Assembly: GCA_002483285.1 (NCBI GenBank)
Contig: DLHP01000017.1
Location: forward strand, 41,656-83,746
Source: Flavobacterium sp. UBA7665
GTDB taxonomy: Bacteria > Bacteroidota > Bacteroidia > Flavobacteriales > Flavobacteriaceae
Direction: 5' to 3'
DNA: 42,091 nucleotides
Below are positions 15,048-23,470 of the stretch, piece by piece; the stretch's first letter is position 1; every line of letters begins with the position of its first letter. The translations under genes and the position numbers were made by a program. The notes below the pieces were generated by a model. It was not told the DNA's origin and searched no databases. It saw only the letters and a program-made list of their open reading frames with translations.

Positions 15048-16955
15048 TTAAGCATTGTCAATCTCGAGCTGTACTTGCTCCCATTCCTCGAGCAGTTTGT
15101 CTAACTCTGCCTTTTTCTTGTTGTAGGCCATGAAGAAATTGGCGTCCTCGATGTGTTTGTCGTAATTGGAGGCGAGTGCCTTGTCATCGTTCTGGATATC
15201 GATTTCGAGCTGCTTGATTTGGCTTTCTACCTTGCTCAGGCGGTTGTGCAGCGTCTTGTTTTTCTTTTGGTCTTCGTACGAAACTTTGGTGTTGTCTTTA
15301 GGCGTCTCCTTTTTGATAATGTCTTTTTTCTCGACTTCGCGCATGTTCTCGAGGTTGCGCTGTTCGAGGAAATAGTTGATGTCGCCCAGATATTCCTTAA
15401 TCTTCTGATCTTTGAACTCGTAAACGATGTTGGACATGCCCTGCAGGAAATCACGGTCGTGCGATACAAGCAATAATGTTCCCTCGAATTTCTGCAATGC
15501 GGCCTTGAGTACGTTTTTGGATTTGATGTCGAGGTGGTTCGTGGGTTCATCCATCACAAGCACATTGATGGGCTGCAACAACAGTTTACACAGCGCCAAA
15601 CGGTTTCTTTCGCCTCCTGAGAGCACTTTGACCTTTTTCTCTACGTCGTCGCCACGGAACAGAAAAGAACCCAGCATATCGCGTACTTTGGCGCGGTTGG
15701 TGTCGGTGGCGGCATTTTGCATGGTTTCGAGCAGCGTGATTTCGCCGTCGAGGTATTCGGCTTGGTTCTGGGCGAAATAACCCACTTGTACATTGTGGCC
15801 GAGTTTGATGCTGCCGTCGAACGGGAATTCGTGGACGATGGCTTTAAGGAAGGTTGATTTCCCTTGGCCGTTCTGGCCCACAAACGCAATTTTGCTGTTG
15901 CGCTCGACAAGCAGGTTGATGTCTTTGAGGATGACCTTGTCGCCGTAGGCTTTGGTGACGTGTTCGGCTTCGATTACAACTTTTCCAGGCACTTTAGATA
16001 ACGGGAACGAAATGTTCATCACCGAATTGTCGTCTTCATCGACTTCGATGCGTTCTACTTTATCCAATTTCTTGATCAGCGATTGCGCCATCGAAGCTTT
16101 AGACGCCTTGGCGCGGAATTTCTCGATGAGCTTTTCTGTCTCTTCTATTTTCTTTTGCTGGTTCTTTTGCGTGGCGAGTTGCTTTTCGCGGATTTCGTGG
16201 CGCAGCTCTAAGTATTGTGAATAGGGTTTGTTAAAATCGTAGATTTTACCCAGCGAAATTTCGATGGTTCGGTTGGTGACGTTGTCGAGGAACATCTTAT
16301 CGTGCGACACAATCACCACCACGCCCGGATAATTCCGGAGGAAATTCTCAAGCCAGATGATGGATTCGATATCGAGGTGGTTGGTGGGCTCATCAAGGAG
16401 CAATACATCGTTGGCCTGCAATAGCAATTTGGCGAGTTCGATACGCATGCGCCATCCGCCAGAAAAAGTTTCGGTGAGGTTGTTGAACACTTCGCGCTTG
16501 AAACCGAGTCCGAGCAGGATTTTCTCGGTGTCGCCCACGTAATTGTAACCGCCGAGCAATTCAAAACGGTGGGTGTAATCGGATAGATCTTCTATGATTT
16601 GGGAATAGGCTTCGCTTTCGTAGTCGGTTCGGGTGACGAGTTGGTGGTTGGTTTCCTCGAGTTTCTTTTCTACGGCTATGATGTCGGTGAAGGCTTGGTA
16701 GGCTTCCTCGAGTACGGTTCGGCCTTGTTCAAAGTCGATGTCCTGCCGTAGGAAACCGATCCGGATTTCTTTTTCGGCGGCGATACTCCCGGAATCTGGG
16801 GCGAAATCCTTAGCCAGGATTTTGAGCATGGTGGATTTTCCGGCGCCGTTTTTCCCGACCAGCCCGATGCGGTCGCCTGCGCCCATCCTGAAAGTTACTT
16901 CCTCGAACAAATAAGTTCCGCCAAACGAAACCGACAAATTGTGTATATTAAGCAT
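15048..16955 (-). CDS. ABC-F family ATPase (ribosome-associated type)
   Basis: This is a 635-aa protein with two ABC ATPase domains and no membrane segments, as in the ABC-F translation factors (EttA/Uup/YheS/YdiF). Walker A motifs are GKNGAGKST (34-42) and, in the second domain, GQNGQGKST. The signatures are FSGGW and LSGGERNR, and both halves carry DEPTNHLD. Between them lies the charged helical linker (about 245-320) that reaches the ribosomal tRNA site in known members. The C-terminal ~70 residues form a predicted coiled coil (HNRLSKVESQIKQLEIDIQ). The exact subfamily, and whether it serves translation upkeep or antibiotic protection, cannot be decided here; chromosomal context favours housekeeping. 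Confidence 0.9.
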   Translation of the reverse strand: MLNIHNLSVSFGGTYLFEEVTFRMGAGDRIGLVGKNGAGKSTMLKILAKDFAPDSGSIAAEKEIRIGFLRQDIDFEQGRTVLEEAYQAFTDIIAVEKKLEETNHQLVTRTDYESEAYSQIIEDLSDYTHRFELLGGYNYVGDTEKILLGLGFKREVFNNLTETFSGGWRMRIELAKLLLQANDVLLLDEPTNHLDIESIIWLENFLRNYPGVVVIVSHDKMFLDNVTNRTIEISLGKIYDFNKPYSQYLELRHEIREKQLATQKNQQKKIEETEKLIEKFRAKASKASMAQSLIKKLDKVERIEVDEDDNSVMNISFPLSKVPGKVVIEAEHVTKAYGDKVILKDINLLVERNSKIAFVGQNGQGKSTFLKAIVHEFPFDGSIKLGHNVQVGYFAQNQAEYLDGEITLLETMQNAATDTNRAKVRDMLGSFLFRGDDVEKKVKVLSGGERNRLALCKLLLQPINVLVMDEPTNHLDIKSKNVLKAALQKFEGTLLLVSHDRDFLQGMSNIVYEFKDQKIKEYLGDINYFLEQRNLENMREVEKKDIIKKETPKDNTKVSYEDQKKNKTLHNRLSKVESQIKQLEIDIQNDDKALASNYDKHIEDANFFMAYNKKKAELDKLLEEWEQVQLEIDNA

Positions 16956-16985
16956 TTATTGTGTTTTAAACCAGATGGTATTGCG

Positions 16986-16993
16986 TAAATTTG
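16986..16993 (+). promoter_or_regulatory. -7 promoter element of the DUF983 gene
   Basis: TAAATTTG matches TAnnTTTG exactly, 33 nt before the ATG at 17027. It lies in the 71-bp divergent spacer shared with the ABC-F gene. Confidence 0.55.
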
Positions 16994-17026
16994 CGCGAGA
17001 TTTAAACCCACCCAAAATTTTTGCAA

Positions 17027-17404
17027 ATGTTAAAAAAAGGATCCAAACTATATAGCATTTTAACAGGAACTTGTCCGAGATGCCATGAAGAAAGTATGTA
17101 TGCCGAATCAAACCCCTATAATCTGGGTAGTGTATTGAAAATGAATGAGCACTGCAACCACTGTGGGCTCAAATACCAGATTGAGCCATCGTTCTTTTAC
17201 GGGGCGATGTATGTAAGTTATGGCGTGAATGTAGCCTTGGCGATTGCAGTCTTTGTAGTGTGTTACTTGCTACATTTTAGTGTGACGCCGATGTTCATCT
17301 CGATTATCGCCGTGAGTGTGGCTTTGTATCCACTTACTTTGCGGCTGTCACGAAACATCTACATCAACCTTTTCGTGTCTTACGAAAAGCCAGTTAAGAA
17401 ATAA
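17027..17404 (+). CDS. DUF983 small membrane protein with zinc-ribbon N-terminus
   Basis: This is a 125-aa protein with a likely metal-binding head, TCPRCHEESMY and HCNHCGLKY (two CxxC pairs), followed by two hydrophobic segments (VALAIAVFVVCYLLHF and MFISIIAVSVALYPL). The arrangement is that of DUF983, a family of unknown function common in Bacteroidetes and Proteobacteria. The start at ATG 17027 is preferred over TTG 17021. The stop at 17404 abuts the convergent oxidoreductase (17407). Confidence 0.8.
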   Translation: MLKKGSKLYSILTGTCPRCHEESMYAESNPYNLGSVLKMNEHCNHCGLKYQIEPSFFYGAMYVSYGVNVALAIAVFVVCYLLHFSVTPMFISIIAVSVALYPLTLRLSRNIYINLFVSYEKPVKK

Positions 17405-17406
17405 AC

Positions 17407-18453
17407 TTACCCTTTGGCCATGAAGCGGCGAATATCAATCTCGATTGGTAACGGCACTTCGTTTTCTATATAGTCAAAGAGCATCTTAGCCATCATTGGC
17501 GCAAGCATTACGCCGCGTGTACCGAGCCCATTGAGGATGTGCACCGATGCTATTTCAGGGTGCGTTCCAAGCAAGGGCTTTCTGTCTTTCACGGTAGGAC
17601 GAACACCTGCTTTTTGCTCTATAATTTCAAAGTCGCAGGTCAAAATTTCATTCAACCTTGCAATCAGCTCCTCGCGGGCAGCATGGGTAGGTATTTCGGT
17701 CTTGTCGGTCCAGTTGTAGGTTGCGCCAACCTTAAACAAGTCATTGCCCACAGGCAATACAAACAGATTGGTGTTGAGCAAGACATCGAGGCTTAGCTGC
17801 GGCGCTTTAATGAGCAATAGTTCTCCTTTAGCGCCTTCAAGTGGCAAATCCCTAAAATACGGATTGGCGTGTAGGCCAAAGCCTTCAGCAAAAATAATGT
17901 GTTTGGCTTCAATATTTTTATAAACAATACCATTTTCACGGATGTTGAGTTGGCTGTAGTCGAAAATTTCATCGGAGAACAAATGCTCTTTCGTAAGCCA
18001 TCCGCGGTAAGCTTCTAAAAACCCGACGGTATCTACGTAGCCTGTACGATTGACCTTTCCATATCCAAAAGGGGAATCAATTCCCGAAAATTTACGGTAA
18101 ACCAGATTGGTTGAAAGGAAATCGCTCAAACCGGGTTTATCGGCAGCGGCAAACCAATTGTTTTGCTCTTCGATAGAATAGAACTTACGCAACATGGGGA
18201 GCTCATGCTTAAACTTGAAGCCTAGTTTTACTTCGAGCGCGTCGTACAAAGCATCCATTGCATCGAGCTGCGCGCCAGCATTTGCTAACGCGGTGTATCG
18301 CTTTAAAACTACAGGATTGTATAGACCAGCCGCGACTTTTGAGGAATGGTGGAGGTCGGCGTCAATAACAAAAATTGTTTTGTTGTGCATCAAGGCGGTT
18401 TCGGCAAAGGCAATTCCTGCTAATCCCGAGCCGATAATGAGATAGTCAATCAT
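17407..18453 (-). CDS. FAD-dependent oxidoreductase of the DAO family
   Basis: This 348-aa flavoprotein has an N-terminal Rossmann motif, LIIGSGLAGIAFAETAL, an acidic ribose-binding residue in VIDAD, and C-terminal GLGTRGVMLAPMMA, which matches the second FAD-contact region of D-amino-acid oxidase and glycine oxidase-like enzymes. There is no signal peptide. The substrate, presumably an amine, is unknown. It lies just past gldN on the same strand, but a strong terminator sits between them, so it is probably not part of the gld operon. The 3' end is 2 bp from the DUF983 stop. Confidence 0.8.
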   Translation of the reverse strand: MIDYLIIGSGLAGIAFAETALMHNKTIFVIDADLHHSSKVAAGLYNPVVLKRYTALANAGAQLDAMDALYDALEVKLGFKFKHELPMLRKFYSIEEQNNWFAAADKPGLSDFLSTNLVYRKFSGIDSPFGYGKVNRTGYVDTVGFLEAYRGWLTKEHLFSDEIFDYSQLNIRENGIVYKNIEAKHIIFAEGFGLHANPYFRDLPLEGAKGELLLIKAPQLSLDVLLNTNLFVLPVGNDLFKVGATYNWTDKTEIPTHAAREELIARLNEILTCDFEIIEQKAGVRPTVKDRKPLLGTHPEIASVHILNGLGTRGVMLAPMMAKMLFDYIENEVPLPIEIDIRRFMAKG

Positions 18454-18464
18454 GGTACAAAAAT

Positions 18465-18498
18465 AAAAAAACTCTTACTTAGGGAAGTAAGAGTTTTT
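18465..18498 (-). terminator. Strong terminator after the gldKLMN operon
   Basis: A perfect 14-bp stem pairs AAAAACTCTTACTT (18467-18480) with AAGTAAGAGTTTTT (18485-18498) around an AGGG loop. It lies 20 nt past the gldN stop and separates the operon from the oxidoreductase gene. Its core is nearly the same as that of the LRR terminator at 10157. Confidence 0.9.
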
Positions 18499-18517
18499 AA
18501 TGGTATTTAGAACTTTT

Positions 18518-19432
18518 TTAGTAGTTCCACATATCTTGTTCGAAGTTTCGGATTTTCTCCTTTACCCTTTCGGATTCAAGAAGCTGCATTTGCGCATTGT
18601 CCTTTTCGTAATCGGAGATTTGTCTGTCGCCGTAAACGTTTTCTTCTTTGTAGATTACGCCGCTAAATCTCCTGGAATTAAGCAGATGATCGAATGTAAT
18701 CGGCATCGCGGAGTTCCTGTCGTTGAAAGCCTTGGCGTCGTGGAGTTCATCGCGGATGGCTGGGAAATATACCCAAAACAACTCGATTACGTCTGGATTC
18801 TCGGCTCCTATATCACGCGCTTCAGGCGAAACAGGGCAGATACCCAACAAACGGTATTTCAATTCACTTTGGCGTTTGTCGAAATACCAATAACCTTTGA
18901 TTTTGTATCCGGAGATGTCTTGTGCTGTTAAATCCTTGGTATTGATAAACTGAGGATCGAGCACTTTTCTTCCGCTTTTGTAATCATCATAATAGTTATT
19001 GATTTCGTCAATACCTGCTTGGGTAGTGTCAACATACTTAAAAGATGATGACATGTCCTTTAGGGTCTTTTTGGTATTGAAATAATCATCAGCATATACT
19101 TCTGTGATTTTTCCAGTTTTGATACCGTTCAACAAAACGCTAAACAAAGAACGTCTGTCTTTACCAATGTTGGCCGTATCGATAGGATAATACAACGGGA
19201 AGTTGATCCTTTCATCAAGGTCAATGAGTTCCCAGATGGTTTTCCCCATCAATACATCCCTGTCGTGGACATATCCGTAAGCCAAAGGCTTGTCGTTGTC
19301 AGAAATTAATTGCGCAGGTGTTTTCTTGCCAATTTCATCCGGAGTTTTTGCGTTCAGCAGATTGGACTGAGCAGAAGCGGTTGAAGCTCCGGCAGCAAAA
19401 AGAATTACCAATAAACAATTTCTTAAATTCAT
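18518..19432 (-). CDS. gldN: GldN, periplasmic ring protein of the type IX secretion system
   Basis: GldN works with GldK to form the ring attached to the outer membrane in the type IX secretion and gliding machinery. This 304-aa copy has a signal peptide (NLRNCLLVILFAAGASTASA) and the family segments PLAYGYVHDRDVLMGKTIWE, LDERINFPLYYP and GYWYFDKRQSELKYRLLGI. It contains no lipobox. It is the last gene of gldK-gldL-gldM-gldN, 50 nt after gldM, and is followed by the terminator at 18465-18498. The order and lengths match the F. johnsoniae locus. Confidence 0.95.
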   Translation of the reverse strand: MNLRNCLLVILFAAGASTASAQSNLLNAKTPDEIGKKTPAQLISDNDKPLAYGYVHDRDVLMGKTIWELIDLDERINFPLYYPIDTANIGKDRRSLFSVLLNGIKTGKITEVYADDYFNTKKTLKDMSSSFKYVDTTQAGIDEINNYYDDYKSGRKVLDPQFINTKDLTAQDISGYKIKGYWYFDKRQSELKYRLLGICPVSPEARDIGAENPDVIELFWVYFPAIRDELHDAKAFNDRNSAMPITFDHLLNSRRFSGVIYKEENVYGDRQISDYEKDNAQMQLLESERVKEKIRNFEQDMWNY

Positions 19433-19482
19433 CTTTTTATTTGCTAAGTTATCTAAGTAGGTTAACGACTAACTTAAATCAA

Positions 19483-21036
19483 TTATTGTATCTCGTAGAT
19501 TACAGGAGCACATTTTCCTGTAACGATATTGGCACTTACACCAACAATTTTGGTTTTGATGTCATAGATAGTAACCTGATCACCTCTACCAGCTCTTGCT
19601 AATGCAGCTTTACACTGACCATTAACACGGTCTCCATTAACAATAATAGCGGCCTGTCCTGGTACTTTAAAGGTAAACTGAGTTACTTGGAAAGTCAAAT
19701 CGTATAAGAAATCTGGCAATTTTGCAGAAATCTGAGACACTTCAAGACGTGATTTGGCTCCTTTGTCGTTACCAATAGTTCCTCCGATAGCACCTTGTGG
19801 TCCTGGAATGTTTTTGATACGGAATACTTTTTTACCCGATACATTTGTTTTATCCGGTAACTGACCTGTAACGCTAACGGTCACTTCTGTACCTGAACCT
19901 GGATTCAAGTTGTATGCACCTGGTTTCCCTGCTTTAGACAAACCTGGAGCCGAAGCATTCACTTTGTCGTCAGAAATACCTGCAAATGAGATGGTCATTG
20001 GGTTAGGTAAACCTCTGTAAACCACGTTCATTTTATCGGCAGAAATATTCGGAGCGTTTGGTTTAGGAACCACCACGTAGTTTCCTTTAATCGGTAAGCT
20101 GACCACTTTACCTCCTTCGTCAAAGTTGAAAGATCCAGTAATATCATGCTCTCCAACATTTCCTGCACTAAATGAGAAGTTAGCCTGTCCAGCTTCTGCT
20201 TTCACAGATTGGCCATTAACTATAACAGATTTTGCAACAAGCGAAGGATCAAATTTACCCAAGATGATTTTACCTTTTACGGCTTCTCCTTGGAAGAAAG
20301 CTGTTTTTTCAGGAACTACGATTGGTTGATAAGCGGTTAACGAAGCTGCTGCAATCAAACTTGATTGGAACATTCCGGCGATAACGTCACTTTCAGTCGT
20401 CTTGATATCTGCTTGCAACTGTGAAATTTTAGTAATCGTCGCAATCAGTGGGAATCCTTTGTAGTTGTAGTCGATCCAATCAAGGCTTGCACCTGCTTTT
20501 TCAGAAAATACTGGTTTTGTCTCAAACCTCTTCTCAATTTTCTTCATTTCGGGTTCAGCAATAGAACTTCCGCCGATTTTTTTGATTTGAGCTGGGTAAT
20601 TCTTGATTCTGTCTAAATATTCTTTTCCTTTAGGAGTCAAACGATCTCCTATCCAAAACATATTATCTATCAAGTCTCCCTTATCCATTTGCTCGTAAGG
20701 CAGATTTCCTTCCTTATCCCTTTCAAATGATTTGGTCACCTCAGTTTTGAGTGATTCAAGATAATCAGAATATTCTTTTGAAACTTTTCTGATTTGCTCT
20801 ACTTTTTGTTTTTTCTCACCATATTGCCCCGGTTGCTCACTTGCTTTTTGGGCAAGTTGGTCAAATGAGCCTTGGTTCCTTACATCGGTAAGTTGATTAG
20901 ATTCAACAATTTTATTATTCAAGATTCCAAAAGCAGATAATACTTCTTTGGACATGTTTAATGCTAACATCGCGATGAAAACCAGATACATCAGGTTAAT
21001 CATCTTCTGCCTAGGGGTTAATTTTCCTCCTGCCAT
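19483..21036 (-). CDS. gldM: GldM, inner-membrane-anchored shaft of the T9SS/gliding motor
   Basis: GldM is anchored by one N-terminal helix (INLMYLVFIAMLALNM, within the first 30 residues) and extends through the periplasm to contact the GldK/N ring. It transmits the motion produced with GldL. This copy has 517 aa, the expected length. After the anchor comes a coiled-coil stretch, then several strand-rich domains, for example IVVPEKTAFFQGEAVKGKIILG and the C-terminal GAIGGTIGNDKGAKSRLEVSQ. It begins 42 nt after gldL and is read in the same operon. Confidence 0.95.
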   Translation of the reverse strand: MAGGKLTPRQKMINLMYLVFIAMLALNMSKEVLSAFGILNNKIVESNQLTDVRNQGSFDQLAQKASEQPGQYGEKKQKVEQIRKVSKEYSDYLESLKTEVTKSFERDKEGNLPYEQMDKGDLIDNMFWIGDRLTPKGKEYLDRIKNYPAQIKKIGGSSIAEPEMKKIEKRFETKPVFSEKAGASLDWIDYNYKGFPLIATITKISQLQADIKTTESDVIAGMFQSSLIAAASLTAYQPIVVPEKTAFFQGEAVKGKIILGKFDPSLVAKSVIVNGQSVKAEAGQANFSFSAGNVGEHDITGSFNFDEGGKVVSLPIKGNYVVVPKPNAPNISADKMNVVYRGLPNPMTISFAGISDDKVNASAPGLSKAGKPGAYNLNPGSGTEVTVSVTGQLPDKTNVSGKKVFRIKNIPGPQGAIGGTIGNDKGAKSRLEVSQISAKLPDFLYDLTFQVTQFTFKVPGQAAIIVNGDRVNGQCKAALARAGRGDQVTIYDIKTKIVGVSANIVTGKCAPVIYEIQ

Positions 21037-21078
21037 TTTCTAATAGTTTGTTTTGTTTATAAAAATGTTAGTAGGATA

Positions 21079-21726
21079 TTAGTTTCTGTTGCTCATAGCA
21101 GAAAGCATTCCTCCGTAAACATTGTTCAATGAAGACAAGTTAGAAGTCAATGACTGCATTTGATCTTTCAGTTTTAAGTTATTTTCAACAACCTCGTTAT
21201 TGATTTGTGCATTTCTTGAAGCGCTATCCAATTGGATTTTGTACAAGCTGTTCAATGACTCCATTTGAGTAGCAGCCAAGGTCAACTCTTCGCTGTATTT
21301 TTTTGTAGCAGCAATTCCGTCGGCAGCAGGAGCAATTCCTTTAGCAGCTGATTCGAAGTTTTTGATGCTATTTCCTAAGCTAGCCATCAATTCGCCATCG
21401 ATTTTAGCTTCTTTCAACAAGTTATCCAATTTCTGTGACAACAAACCTTGCGCCTCTTTAGGGTCCTCTTTTTTGGCGTCTTTCTTTCTGGCTTCACCGC
21501 CAGCCAATTCTGGATAAACCAATGACCAGTCTAGTTCATCGTCTACTGGTTCAAAAGCCGACAAACCAAAGATTAACGCTTCAGTCACAAGACCAATTGT
21601 TAACATCAAGTTACCAGTAATAGGGCCGAATTCTATGTGTGTAATTTTGAATAACGCTCCGATGATTACAATTGCCGCTCCCATACCGTAAGCGAAGTTC
21701 ATTGCCTTTTTGCTTAAAATTGCCAT
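21079..21726 (-). CDS. gldL: GldL, inner-membrane motor component of the T9SS/gliding machinery
   Basis: GldL has two N-terminal membrane helices (about residues 10-28 and 37-56) that form a proton-driven motor with GldM. The conserved charged residue used by the motor is visible as the glutamate of KITHIEFGPITGN between or within these helices. The remaining ~150 residues are cytoplasmic and helical, ending in LTSNLSSLNNVYGGMLSAMS. It is 215 aa, typical for the family, and lies between gldK and gldM with short gaps. Confidence 0.95.
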   Translation of the reverse strand: MAILSKKAMNFAYGMGAAIVIIGALFKITHIEFGPITGNLMLTIGLVTEALIFGLSAFEPVDDELDWSLVYPELAGGEARKKDAKKEDPKEAQGLLSQKLDNLLKEAKIDGELMASLGNSIKNFESAAKGIAPAADGIAATKKYSEELTLAATQMESLNSLYKIQLDSASRNAQINNEVVENNLKLKDQMQSLTSNLSSLNNVYGGMLSAMSNRN

Positions 21727-21773
21727 AATAAAAAAAAATTAGTTAGTTAAGTTAAATATAATAGTGGTTAATA

Positions 21774-23183
21774 TTATCTTCTTCTGGCGTTACCTGTAGT
21801 AACAGTTCCCATGTAATCCTGAACAGTTCTGAAACCGATATAACTTCTAGCCGTGTCGGCATATTCAAAGTCACGCGTACTTACTTGTAAGAAATAAGCA
21901 ACATCTTTCCAAGAACCTCCTCTTACGACCTTACGCATATTTTTGGCATCGGGCACATTAGGGTTCATTGTCGAAACGTACTCATAAGCACCGGCATCGT
22001 ATGACGAATCCGTCCACTCTGCAACGTTACCGGCCATATTGTATAAGTTATACCCGTTTGGCTCGAATGATTTGGCTTCTACCGTATACAACGATTGGTC
22101 GGCGGCATAATCTCCCCTGTTAGGTTTGAAGTTAGCCAAGAAACAACCACGGTCATTTTTAGTATAAGGGCCACCCCAAGGATAAGCTCCTGATTGCAAT
22201 CCACCTCTTGCAGAATATTCCCATTCTGCTTCTGTAGGCAAACGGAATGAATTAATCAAATCTCTTCCTTTTTTCTTTTTAATGTAGGTGTTTTTCTTTA
22301 AAGTTCTCCAGGCGCAAAACGCTTTGGCTTGTTTCCAGTTAACTCCTACAACCGGATACTGAGAATAAGCTTGGTGCCATAAGTAATCGTTATGCATTGG
22401 CTCATTGTATGAGTAAGCAAAATCTTTAATCCAAACCGTCGTGTCAGGATATACTTTGATTTGCTCTGTTTTGATGAAGTCTTTTCTTTTTCCGGTTTTG
22501 GCTTTAGCTGCAGCCTGGATATCCATCCATGAATACCTGAACTTCAATTTGTTGACATCAATCGTTCTCAAACCATTATAAGCCTCAGCCGCAGGAAGAT
22601 ACATGGTATCCATCACTTCGGTATAATATTCATCAGGGTATTTAGAAGTATCCTTGATTAATTTTACCTTTCTGTTGAGTTTTCTACCTGCATACGGATC
22701 ATCATCAGTACCTACGCTATAATAATTCTCGTACATGTACTTATCGTAAGCCGTCATTTTAGCAGGGTCTGCGTCGTTAAAAGCAAAATCACCAATGCTT
22801 CCGCCTTTTCCGCCTTTGCCTTTTGTGCCGCCACCTGCAGTACCGCCACCACCAACTTCATCAGCCAAAATGGCCAAACGTACTCTTATAGTAGAATCTT
22901 TAACCCATTCCACAAATTCACGGTACTCGCTATTGGTAATTTCCGTTTCGTCCATGTAAAAAGAACGAACGGTAACCGTTTTTGTAGGTGCATCCTGAAC
23001 ATTAGCCAAATCGTCATCTGATTTACCCATAATGAAAGAACCTCCAGGCACTAACGTCATACCAAAGGGCTTTTCAGGGTGCCATTTCTTTCCTTTCACT
23101 CCTACCAGTTCACCCTTGTCACTAGATCCGCCACAGCCGACCATCAAAGCTGAAATTACTGTAATTGCAATGAATTTCTTCAT
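21774..23183 (-). CDS. gldK: GldK, FGE-sulfatase-like lipoprotein of the T9SS ring
   Basis: GldK is an outer-membrane lipoprotein forming the periplasmic ring with GldN. This copy of 469 aa has the signal peptide KKFIAITVISALMVGCGGS with the lipobox cysteine in MVGC. A formylglycine-generating-enzyme fold follows: MTLVPGGSFIMGKSDDD, ETEITNSEYREFV, FRLPTEAEWEYSARGG and VVRGGSWKD. It is structural rather than catalytic in this system. The ATG at 23183 puts the charged n-region directly before the hydrophobic core; an upstream ATG at 23210 would add nine residues. A repeat-containing promoter region lies upstream (23296-23368). Confidence 0.95.
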   Translation of the reverse strand: MKKFIAITVISALMVGCGGSSDKGELVGVKGKKWHPEKPFGMTLVPGGSFIMGKSDDDLANVQDAPTKTVTVRSFYMDETEITNSEYREFVEWVKDSTIRVRLAILADEVGGGGTAGGGTKGKGGKGGSIGDFAFNDADPAKMTAYDKYMYENYYSVGTDDDPYAGRKLNRKVKLIKDTSKYPDEYYTEVMDTMYLPAAEAYNGLRTIDVNKLKFRYSWMDIQAAAKAKTGKRKDFIKTEQIKVYPDTTVWIKDFAYSYNEPMHNDYLWHQAYSQYPVVGVNWKQAKAFCAWRTLKKNTYIKKKKGRDLINSFRLPTEAEWEYSARGGLQSGAYPWGGPYTKNDRGCFLANFKPNRGDYAADQSLYTVEAKSFEPNGYNLYNMAGNVAEWTDSSYDAGAYEYVSTMNPNVPDAKNMRKVVRGGSWKDVAYFLQVSTRDFEYADTARSYIGFRTVQDYMGTVTTGNARRR

Positions 23184-23295
23184 ATAAATTTGGGTTATGT
23201 ATGTATTCATAATTTTAAGGGCGTAAACCTATTTATTATTTTTCAAAAAAGCAACTTAATTATTGTAAAATTTATTCTTAGATCTATTCCCAAAA

Positions 23296-23303
23296 CAAAA
23301 ATA
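23296..23303 (-). promoter_or_regulatory. Candidate -7 promoter element of the gldKLMN operon
   Basis: The minus strand reads TATTTTTG, the only exact TAnnTTTG between gldK and the upstream gene's stop. It predicts a leader of roughly 100 nt before the gldK ATG, longer than for other genes in the window. No TTG at -33 is evident, which would fit a promoter needing an activator. Confidence 0.5.
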
Positions 23304-23328
23304 GAATTTGTCTCGAAATAAAAAAAAT

Positions 23329-23368
23329 ATTTTATCGATAAAATGCATAAAACATCGATAAAATGCAT
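23329..23368. repeat. Palindrome plus paired 15-bp direct repeats upstream of the gldK promoter
   Basis: ATTTTATCGATAAAAT (23329-23344) is a perfect 16-bp palindrome. ATCGATAAAATGCAT occurs twice, at 23334-23348 and 23354-23368, offset by exactly 20 bp, about two helical turns. The block lies just upstream of the candidate -7 element, where an activator would bind. The 287-nt gap from 23184 to 23470 holds no gene; it is AT-rich and otherwise shows nothing I can name. Confidence 0.6.
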
Positions 23369-23470
23369 TTATTTTTGCTGTACGTAATCTTAATATTACA
23401 AATATTAAAAAACAATAACAAGCGATACGATAAAAACCCTACCTCAAAATCGCAAAAAAACCGATAATTC

